33,679 bases of DNA, from NCBI GenBank assembly GCA_947305655.1, contig CAMZEA010000006.1, positions 1 through 33,679 of the forward strand, read 5' to 3'. Both the position numbers and the translations under genes were made by a program. Below are positions 9,147 through 16,687 of the stretch, piece by piece. This stretch comes from an uncultured Candidatus Saccharibacteria bacterium (GTDB lineage: Bacteria > Patescibacteriota > Saccharimonadia > Saccharimonadales > Saccharimonadaceae). The notes under the pieces are model-generated. The model saw only the letters and a program-made list of their open reading frames with translations. It made no database searches and was not told the DNA's origin. Each line of letters starts with the position of its first letter. Position 1 is the first letter of the stretch.

Positions 9147-10223
9147 TTAGAAACTAATCTTGAAGAAGCTTGAATCGTTATCTAGCGTTTGGACGCGCGT
9201 GCTCGAGTTCATGCGGCTTACCGCTCTTCCGACTTCGCTCTGAGTACTTTGTTTGCCTTCCTGGTTATATACCTGGAGTGCGTTGCGAGGCGAGATCACT
9301 ATGAGATTCTTTTCTTTGATGTACAGGCGAGAGCCGGTCTCAAAAGCACCGAGTTTGTTGTCTTTCGACAGATAAACGTGATACATGCCATCTTTTTCCC
9401 TGCCAATAAAGAAGCCGTCGTGCACGAAGACGCGGCCGGTTGCACGAAGAATCTCGCTACCGGACGACAAGTCAATAAGGCGATAGCCGCCGTTCGAGTA
9501 CGCGACGATATAGTCATTCACGACCCAAGTCATGTCTTTGTAGTTTTCATTATTCACGTCATAGAAGAAAGTGTCATAGTTAAACTCGGTAATCTGTCGA
9601 TTCTTCGTAACGTTATAAAGGGCCGACTGACTAGACTCCGGATCGAGCACAACATAAGTGTCCTTGCCCCACACGAACGGAGTAATGGCATGATAGGCCT
9701 GCTCCGGAATCGTCGTGAGAGTGGCTTTCTTGCTCGTGCTATCGTAGAGATAAATCTTTTTCTCGCCTTTCAGTAGCGTGAGCGTGCTCGATACTTTTGC
9801 GAGCGTGCTACAAGTGTCTGGCGTACATTTTTCTTTCGTTTCCTCGCTACCGCCTTGCTGGCTTGCTTCTTCAGAGCTCGAGATAGGCTGAGACATCGCA
9901 ACGATCGCATTGATAGCTAACCAAACGAGCGCAATAAAAATGGAGCCGAAGAAGATGCCTAAAATCACGTAAATAACTACGCGCTTTGCTTTTGCGGCGT
10001 CCTCGGCGAGCTTCTGCTGGCGTTGGACTTCGGCGTTATACGCATTGATCGCAGCCAATTTCTCGTCAGCCTCCTCGCGCGTAGACTTGACCATGCTCTG
10101 CGTCTGAACGTTCTGAATGGAGGCGGCACCAATCTTAACAAATGGATTGTTCTCTAGTACTTTGTCGAAAAGAGGTTTCTTCTCTTCTTGCCCATCCAAA
10201 GGATTCACATCATCGGTGTCCAT
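9147..10223 (-). CDS. Hypothetical membrane-anchored protein
   Basis: Single TM VVIYVILGIFFGSIFIALVWLAINAIVAM followed by a beta-rich extracytoplasmic region; family not recognised. Confidence 0.6.
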   Translation of the reverse strand: MDTDDVNPLDGQEEKKPLFDKVLENNPFVKIGAASIQNVQTQSMVKSTREEADEKLAAINAYNAEVQRQQKLAEDAAKAKRVVIYVILGIFFGSIFIALVWLAINAIVAMSQPISSSEEASQQGGSEETKEKCTPDTCSTLAKVSSTLTLLKGEKKIYLYDSTSKKATLTTIPEQAYHAITPFVWGKDTYVVLDPESSQSALYNVTKNRQITEFNYDTFFYDVNNENYKDMTWVVNDYIVAYSNGGYRLIDLSSGSEILRATGRVFVHDGFFIGREKDGMYHVYLSKDNKLGAFETGSRLYIKEKNLIVISPRNALQVYNQEGKQSTQSEVGRAVSRMNSSTRVQTLDNDSSFFKISF

Positions 10224-10240
10224 GCTACAATAATAGCATG
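10221..10240. promoter_or_regulatory. Divergent overlapping promoters on an inverted repeat
   Basis: CATGCTACAATAATAGCATG: + strand TGC-TACAAT-N6-ATG and - strand TGC-TATTAT-N6-ATG share the same 20 bp. Confidence 0.55.
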
Positions 10241-10277
10241 AATGGCGTAAAAACGCTTAAGTTTTAACGGAGAAATC

Positions 10278-10898
10278 ATGGAACAGCAAATCGCAATTAT
10301 CAAACAATGGCTCGGTACTGGCAGTATTAATGTTTTCGGCCTTCCTTTTTCCGGAAAAGACACAGTCGGGATTCGACTCGCCGAGTTGCTTGGCGCTAAG
10401 TTTTTGAGTTCGGGGTTAATTCTTCGCGCTGCCGAACAAGAGGATTCCAACCTCGCGAAAGAAATATCATCTGGCAACCTTGCATCTACTGAAACTTTTC
10501 GCAGCATCATTTTGCCTTACTTTGGCCGCGAAGAGCTGGCTGGGGTGCCACTAATTCTTAGCAGCGTCGGTCGATGGTCGGGCGAGGAATTTCCTGTCAT
10601 GGATGCAGCCAAAAATGCCAACCACGCAATTAAGGCCGTGATTCTCCTAAATATCTCTGAGGAGGATGCGCAAAATCGTTGGGATGTTTCAAAGACGCTT
10701 GGCGACCGCGGCGACCGTAGCGACGACCGCGAAAAGAATGTGCTCGAAACTCGCTTCAAAGAATTCCGCGAAAAAACCATGCCCGTTATCGAGACTTATC
10801 GCAAAATGGGAATTTTGCTTCCAGTTCAAGCAACTGGCACCCGCGAAGAAGTATTCGCTAACGTAATTGAGGCTCTCGCGAAGCTAGCTCAAAGCTAA
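10278..10898 (+). CDS. Adenylate kinase-family nucleoside monophosphate kinase
   Basis: P-loop GLPFSGKDTVG, substrate-lid-like layout, ISEEDAQNRW; SD GGAG upstream. Confidence 0.7.
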   Translation: MEQQIAIIKQWLGTGSINVFGLPFSGKDTVGIRLAELLGAKFLSSGLILRAAEQEDSNLAKEISSGNLASTETFRSIILPYFGREELAGVPLILSSVGRWSGEEFPVMDAAKNANHAIKAVILLNISEEDAQNRWDVSKTLGDRGDRSDDREKNVLETRFKEFREKTMPVIETYRKMGILLPVQATGTREEVFANVIEALAKLAQS

Positions 10899-12673
10899 TC
10901 GCGTTTCAGCATCACCGTGAAGGCATCCGATGGGATGTCGACTTTGCCAAAGCGCTTCATGCGGGCTTTGCCACGTTTTTGTTTTTCCATGAGTTTCGCT
11001 TTGCGGTCGCGGTCGCCGGTGTGAATCTTGACCGTGACGTCCTTGCGATAGGCGCCGAGGGTTTCGCGCGAGATAATGCGTGCGCCAATGGCGGCCTGAA
11101 GTGCCACCTCGAAGTTTTGGCGCGGAATGACTTCCTTCAGCTTCTTCGTCACGACGCGGCCGATGCCGTCCGCTTCGCTGCGGTGCGCCATCACGCTCAA
11201 CGCGTCGATGCGTTCACCGGCAACTAAGAAATCAATACGAACGAGATCTTCGGCATGATAGCCGCCGAGCTCGTAGTTAAACGACGCATAGCCAGATGTG
11301 GCCGACTTTAGCTGGTCGTAGAAATCGGTGAGCAAGTTCGCCATTGGAGCCTCAAAGTCAATGAGCGCACGCGTGTCGATATAAGAGATATTTTTCTGGA
11401 CACCGCGCTTCGCGACGATGAGTTCGAGAATTGAGCCAATATATTCTTTTGGCGTGATAATTTCGCCTTTAGCCCACGGCTCGCGAATTTCGGCGACGCG
11501 GCTAACGTCTGGTAGATCGGAGGCAGAGCGAATGTCGAGCTCGGTGCCGTCCGTCAACGTCACATGATAATCAGTCGACGGGTTCGTAACGATGAGGTCG
11601 AGATTGAACTCGCGCTCGAGACGTTCACGGATAATGTCCATATGGAGCAGGCCCAAGAAGCCGATGCGAAGGCCAAAGCCTAAGACTGGCGAATTTTCCG
11701 GCTCGAATTGGAGCGCAGAGTCGCTGAGAGATAGTTTTTCGAGGGCTTCTTTGAGGTCCTTGTACTGATCATTACTTACTGGGAAGAAACCGGCATAGAC
11801 GAATGGATGAACGTTCTTGTAGCCCGGGAGCGCTTCCTTTGCTGGGGTTTTCGTAAGTGTAACAGTGTCGCCGACTTTTGCTTCGCGCGTGGCCTTGAGG
11901 TTCGTCACGATGTAGCCAATTTCGCCGGTTGAAAGCTCGGCGCGTGGAGACATTTTTGGATTCAAAACGCCAACTTCTAGCGCGATATCGTTACTGCCAG
12001 TTGCCATCATGTGAATGTTGGCGTTCTTTGGCAGGCTGCCTTCAAAAATGCGGACATACAAAACGACGCCGCGATAATCGTCAAAGTAGGAATCAAAAAT
12101 CAGAGCTTTTAGCTCGTTGCCTTCGCTCTTTTTTGGCGCAGGAACGCGGTCGATAATTGCATCGAGGACCTGATCGACATTCTCGCCGGTTTTTGCGGAA
12201 ACTTTGATGATTTCCGACTCGTCGCAACCGAGTAAATTCATGATTTCAGCCGAGACGCGCGGAACGTCAGAAGCTGGCAAATCGATCTTATTAATAACTG
12301 GAATTATTTTCAAATCTTGTTCGAGCGCAAGATAAACATTCGCAAGAGTCTGAGCTTGAATACCCTGCGTTGCGTCAACGACAAGAATAGCGCCCTCGAC
12401 GGCCTGAAGGCTGCGAGAAACCTCATAAGAAAAGTCGACGTGGCCCGGCGTGTCGATGAGATTCAAAATATGGTCCCTCCAATGCATGTGGGCCGGCGTG
12501 AGTTTGATGGTAATACCCTTCTCGCGCTCAAGCTCCATGCTGTCGAGGAGCTGCGATTTCATCTCGCGTTTTTCGACCGTACCAGTCAATTCGAGCATGC
12601 GATCCGCAAGCGTCGACTTGCCATGGTCGATGTGCGCAATAATACAAAAATTTCGAATCTTATCTATATTCAC
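10895..12673 (-). CDS. lepA: Elongation factor 4 (LepA)
   Basis: IAHIDHGKSTLADRMLELTGTV, DTPGHVDFSYEVSRSL, NKIDLP, GFLGLLHMDI, C-terminal domain conserved; GTG start. Confidence 0.97.
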   Translation of the reverse strand: MNIDKIRNFCIIAHIDHGKSTLADRMLELTGTVEKREMKSQLLDSMELEREKGITIKLTPAHMHWRDHILNLIDTPGHVDFSYEVSRSLQAVEGAILVVDATQGIQAQTLANVYLALEQDLKIIPVINKIDLPASDVPRVSAEIMNLLGCDESEIIKVSAKTGENVDQVLDAIIDRVPAPKKSEGNELKALIFDSYFDDYRGVVLYVRIFEGSLPKNANIHMMATGSNDIALEVGVLNPKMSPRAELSTGEIGYIVTNLKATREAKVGDTVTLTKTPAKEALPGYKNVHPFVYAGFFPVSNDQYKDLKEALEKLSLSDSALQFEPENSPVLGFGLRIGFLGLLHMDIIRERLEREFNLDLIVTNPSTDYHVTLTDGTELDIRSASDLPDVSRVAEIREPWAKGEIITPKEYIGSILELIVAKRGVQKNISYIDTRALIDFEAPMANLLTDFYDQLKSATSGYASFNYELGGYHAEDLVRIDFLVAGERIDALSVMAHRSEADGIGRVVTKKLKEVIPRQNFEVALQAAIGARIISRETLGAYRKDVTVKIHTGDRDRKAKLMEKQKRGKARMKRFGKVDIPSDAFTVMLKRD

Positions 12674-12705
12674 AACAATATTTTACCACATTGTCAAGAG
12701 TCGCG

Positions 12706-13509
12706 CTACTTGATGAGCTCGAAAACGATGATGATGAGAGCTAGGACGATACGATAAATGCCAAATGGGCGTAGCGAGTTTTTCTTGCGGAGATAGAACA
12801 TGACGAAATAGATGGCGATTAGACCCGAAACAAATGCGACGGCATTCGAGAGGGCTAACATGCCAAAATTCGCAGCGATATACTCGCGATTGGCGGACGA
12901 GATAAGAGACTTCGCCATTACGCCAAACATGATTGGGATACTACAGAGGAATGAATAGTCTGCCGAGGATTTGCTATCCATGCCGACCATGCGACCGGCG
13001 ACAATTGTCGAACCAGAGCGAGATGTGCCCGGGATAAGCGCGACGCACTGTGCGAGGCCAATAAGAAGCGCACGCGGCTTGCTCAAATGGTTTTCGTCCT
13101 TTACTTTTGACATTTTTGGCAAGCGATCAATTGCGAGCATCGCGATACCGATGAGCATCATGGCGCACGCGATTACGACCATATTCGAGAAGAACCAGTT
13201 GCTCTCAATAACATCCGACAAGAGAAGCCCAATAATGACGGCCGGAATAGTCGTAATAATGACGTTTATTGCGAGTTTGAAATTGTGATTTTTGAAGATA
13301 TCGACGAGGATTTTCCAAATGCGTTTGCGATAGAAAATTAGGAGCGCAAGTAGCGTGCCGAGATTGATAAACTCGAGGAAGAAATGAAAGTCTGCGCTAC
13401 GGCCGCCGAGAACCTGCTGAACGACTTCAAGATGCCCCGAGCTAGAGACTGGAATAAATTCCGTGACTCCCTGCGTTAAGCCTAAGGTTACCGACTGATA
13501 CCACTCCAT
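12706..13509 (-). CDS. uppP: Undecaprenyl-diphosphatase UppP/BacA
   Basis: GLTQGVTEFIPVSSSGHL and GTSRSGSTI motifs, polytopic. Confidence 0.95.
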   Translation of the reverse strand: MEWYQSVTLGLTQGVTEFIPVSSSGHLEVVQQVLGGRSADFHFFLEFINLGTLLALLIFYRKRIWKILVDIFKNHNFKLAINVIITTIPAVIIGLLLSDVIESNWFFSNMVVIACAMMLIGIAMLAIDRLPKMSKVKDENHLSKPRALLIGLAQCVALIPGTSRSGSTIVAGRMVGMDSKSSADYSFLCSIPIMFGVMAKSLISSANREYIAANFGMLALSNAVAFVSGLIAIYFVMFYLRKKNSLRPFGIYRIVLALIIIVFELIK

Positions 13510-14585
13510 CATTCTTTGTATGCTCCTGTATGCTTTGCGCCATCATAGATCATCGTTGGGATGCCCTTGGCGTGAATATTATTTACCACAATATCGTTGT
13601 TTTTGGCAATTATTTCAGCAATCTCGCTCGACTTTGCGCGCGATTCAATCTCGCTAACTTCAGCCTCAGAATAGCCAAATTCGACGAGCCAATTTCTGAC
13701 CGTTTCTTCTGCTTCTTCGGCAGAATAGTAATCATTGAAGAGTTTTTGGTAGGACCTATGATTTTCGTCTTTTTCGGTGAAAATGCGATCTACAATATCG
13801 AAAGCTGGCGAAATACTGCCCTTGTAGGTCTCTGGAATGCCCTGATAAACCGCTGCCATGATATATTCTGAAAGCATCTTGGAATTCTTGTATTTGAACT
13901 CGCCGTCGCCATTCTGGATTGGGAACGGCACGAGGAGGACATTGTACTGGTTAAAGAAGCCCGTTTCTTTCTGCGTGCGGAAGGATTGCAAGCAGACGGC
14001 GCAACCTGGGTCAAAAATGTCGTAGGCGGTCTTCGTGTTCTTATCGAGGCTAGCATAAATCATGATGCCGCGAAGGTCGAGCTTCGCGTTGTCCCAGTCG
14101 CGGAATTTGTCCGGAATGGCCGAGAAAATTTCGCCCCAGTCCGAGAACCAGTAGCCGATGGCTTCGATTGGGTTCTTTGGGCCAGAGTCGCCATCAATGC
14201 TACACACCTCAGCGCTGAGCGAGCAGGCCTCTGGGCGCTGGACATTGCAAGTACCGAGCGACCAAAGCGCGAGACCCGCCTTGGCCCCCTCGACGAGCGA
14301 CCAAACCGTCACTGCGACAATAAGGATAGAGGCAACTTCAATGCCGACCGAGATTGGCTTGACGAGCTTCGGCTTCTTGACGATTACCTTGCTCAAAATC
14401 GAGTTCTTGATATCTTCCTTGAAGCCGGTTTCGCATTTTTGAAGCGTGATGCGCTTTCCGACGCAGCCCCACGCCTTCTTAAAAGTCTTCCACCAACGCT
14501 TGCCGATGTCGCGACGGAAAATCGAGAGAAATGCCACGACGACCGACATGAGACATAGAATGATAAATGCCGCAATACAAACCAT
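13509..14585 (-). CDS. Membrane-anchored thioredoxin-fold (DsbA/DsbC-like) protein
   Basis: Two N-terminal TM segments, FDPGCAVCLQSF (CxxC) and a downstream KGIPTMIYDG cis-Pro-type motif. Confidence 0.55.
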   Translation of the reverse strand: MVCIAAFIILCLMSVVVAFLSIFRRDIGKRWWKTFKKAWGCVGKRITLQKCETGFKEDIKNSILSKVIVKKPKLVKPISVGIEVASILIVAVTVWSLVEGAKAGLALWSLGTCNVQRPEACSLSAEVCSIDGDSGPKNPIEAIGYWFSDWGEIFSAIPDKFRDWDNAKLDLRGIMIYASLDKNTKTAYDIFDPGCAVCLQSFRTQKETGFFNQYNVLLVPFPIQNGDGEFKYKNSKMLSEYIMAAVYQGIPETYKGSISPAFDIVDRIFTEKDENHRSYQKLFNDYYSAEEAEETVRNWLVEFGYSEAEVSEIESRAKSSEIAEIIAKNNDIVVNNIHAKGIPTMIYDGAKHTGAYKE

Positions 14586-15748
14586 TAGCCGAGTATCCTT
14601 TCTAATACTTCAATTGTTTTATCGATATCCGATGGACGGATGTGGTAACCAAATGAGAATCGAATGAGAGGCGGATAATGCATGACATGATCGAGATAAT
14701 AATGGACACAGAAATAGCCGGTGCGCGCCATAATGCCTTCATTACTCAGTGCTTGGCCGAGCATATGTGAGTCGAGACCTTCAATGTAGAAAGACATAGT
14801 CGGATTTGGCTCTTCGTTAATGAGGTGGACACGCGGCTGAGATTTCAGGAAGCTGAAGAGGCGCTGGCTGCAATCCGCAAGATTCTTCTTATCGGCTTTG
14901 CTGCGCTTTTCGAGCCATTTCAAGGCCTCGCCAAAGGCAATAATCTCGCCCCAAGCCTGAAGGCCGGACTCGAACTTTGTATAAACATGATTCGGCGATT
15001 CGGCAGAAAGCTGGTATTTTTCCTTATCGACGTCGTCAACCATGCCGCCGCCAATAAAGCTAGTCTCGATTTTTGGTAGTAAATCGCGACGTACGATCAT
15101 GAAGCCGAGCGAAGGGCCATAGACCTTATGTGCGGAACCGCAGATTGCGTCCGCCTCAGTTTTTTCGAGGATATCCGACGAATGCGCCATCGCCTGCGCG
15201 GCGTCAACAATAATCACCCCGCCCTGCTTATGCGCGGCCTTTACGAGATCTTTGAGATTGCCGAGTTTACGGCCGTCGATATTCGAGGCGCAGTTTACAA
15301 CGACGAGCGCTTTTTTGAAGTCGTACTTATCTAGGTCGATGGAGCCGTCGCGCTCACGCACCATCACTTCGCGCAAAATACCCGCTTTTTTAGCAAATGT
15401 CATCGTCGCGAGAAATGGCGAGTTATGCTCAATATCCGAGGTCATGACCTTCTTGAAAAGGCCAGGCTTTAGCTGCTGGAGCAAAAGATTAATGCCATAG
15501 GTGGTGTTGAGTGTAAATGAGACAAAATAGTCGCGATTTTTTAGCTTCAAAAACTTTAGTAGACGATCGCGAGTATCCTCGACGAGTTCGTCGGTCTTAC
15601 GGCCCCAGGCGTATTTTACGCGCTCGCCGCAGGAGTTGTGCTCGGTATAATATCGGTCCAGAGCGTCAATCACCGGGCGCGGGCGCAGAGATTGGCATGC
15701 CGAATCGAGATATACATCGTTCGCAGCTAAATAATCAAAATCGCTCAT
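14585..15748 (-). CDS. Class V aminotransferase / cysteine desulfurase (SufS/CsdA-like)
   Basis: YLDSACQSLRPRPV, VDAAQAMAH, SAHKVYGPSLGFMI (PLP Lys), MARTGYFCVHYY (catalytic Cys context). Confidence 0.85.
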   Translation of the reverse strand: MSDFDYLAANDVYLDSACQSLRPRPVIDALDRYYTEHNSCGERVKYAWGRKTDELVEDTRDRLLKFLKLKNRDYFVSFTLNTTYGINLLLQQLKPGLFKKVMTSDIEHNSPFLATMTFAKKAGILREVMVRERDGSIDLDKYDFKKALVVVNCASNIDGRKLGNLKDLVKAAHKQGGVIIVDAAQAMAHSSDILEKTEADAICGSAHKVYGPSLGFMIVRRDLLPKIETSFIGGGMVDDVDKEKYQLSAESPNHVYTKFESGLQAWGEIIAFGEALKWLEKRSKADKKNLADCSQRLFSFLKSQPRVHLINEEPNPTMSFYIEGLDSHMLGQALSNEGIMARTGYFCVHYYLDHVMHYPPLIRFSFGYHIRPSDIDKTIEVLERILG

Positions 15749-15784
15749 TTTTTACTCCACATATCTCTATTTATTTTAGCATAA

Positions 15785-15822
15785 AAATACGTCCTCGCGC
15801 TTATGTTAATAAGGCGAGGACG
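15785..15822 (-). terminator. Rho-independent terminator downstream of the 16530 gene
   Basis: Minus strand CGTCCTCGC...GCGAGGACG with inner CTTAT/ATAAG pairing, followed by TATTTTTATG. Confidence 0.65.
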
Positions 15823-15834
15823 GTTAGGGATTTG

Positions 15835-16530
15835 TTAATCGTTGACCGATTTTGCCCAGTCAACGATTTGTCTAAATGTACAAATGGGTGTTCTAGCGGC
15901 GCGTTCTGGTCTGATTGAACTGATTTGGTAAGCCCACGTAAACACTACGTAGATATACGGGATTACCGAGAACAGTATCGTCCAGAACATGACCACATTC
16001 TTCCCGAAAAGTATTGTCGCCAATAAGATTCCGAGAAGATAAGCTCCGAGAGCCATAGCTCCTGTCGTTTTCGGGCGAAGGAGCCAATTAGGAAGTAGCG
16101 CCGCCAAAACCGTCATAGAAGCGAGTGCAAGTGTGGCAAGCCACGCTGCTCCATAGACGTAATTAGTCGCGTTCATGGTTACTTCCTTACTCGTCTCGGC
16201 CGTTTTGACGATGACCGTGTAGGTCCAATCATCAAACTGCCTGTCGATAAACGACATAAACAGAAGCGCTAGAGGCGCTACCGCAACAATATAGCAAACA
16301 ACCTGAACGTTCGCGTCGTTGCGGTAAACGGCGGCTATTACCAAGGCGGCGACAGTTACAAGGATGAGGCAGATCGCCACCATCCAGAACTTTGGCCAAG
16401 CCTCGAATAGTCTTAAGCACTTCGTAAGAAGTGTTCCGATGAGGCTTCCGCCCGTAAAAATTCCTCCAACAACGAGGTTATACTCCCTCATTGTGAAGTT
16501 CCTTCTTATTCTAGTAGTGATTCTAGTCAT
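15835..16530 (-). CDS. Multi-pass membrane protein of unknown function
   Basis: About six hydrophobic segments; near-consensus SD AAGGAGGTGATTCTTC-ATG. Confidence 0.7.
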   Translation of the reverse strand: MTRITTRIRRNFTMREYNLVVGGIFTGGSLIGTLLTKCLRLFEAWPKFWMVAICLILVTVAALVIAAVYRNDANVQVVCYIVAVAPLALLFMSFIDRQFDDWTYTVIVKTAETSKEVTMNATNYVYGAAWLATLALASMTVLAALLPNWLLRPKTTGAMALGAYLLGILLATILFGKNVVMFWTILFSVIPYIYVVFTWAYQISSIRPERAARTPICTFRQIVDWAKSVND

Positions 16531-16591
16531 GAAGAATCACCTCCTTTTCTGGTTTTTAAAGTACCACCAAATCCCAAAATGGCACATCTTA

Positions 16592-16620
16592 ATTATAGCA
16601 CACTTTGTCAAAAAAGTCAA
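16592..16620 (-). promoter_or_regulatory. Strong sigma70-type promoter
   Basis: Minus strand TTGACT-N17-TATAAT with TGC extended -10. Confidence 0.8.
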
Positions 16621-16641
16621 TGCCCTACCCCTGTCGGGCAC

Positions 16642-16675
16642 AAAAATACCCCGCTTTTAAGACGGGGTATTTTTT
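16642..16675 (-). terminator. Terminator of rpoBC (hairpin symmetric, may act on both strands)
   Basis: AAAAATACCCCG-cttttaaga-CGGGGTATTTTT. Confidence 0.85.
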
Positions 16676-16687
16676 AATCAAGCGATA

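Noticed and set aside
10372-10780. Minus-strand ORFs 10205..10510 and 10517..10780
   Set aside because: Antisense to the kinase gene with low-complexity Ser/Arg-rich translations.
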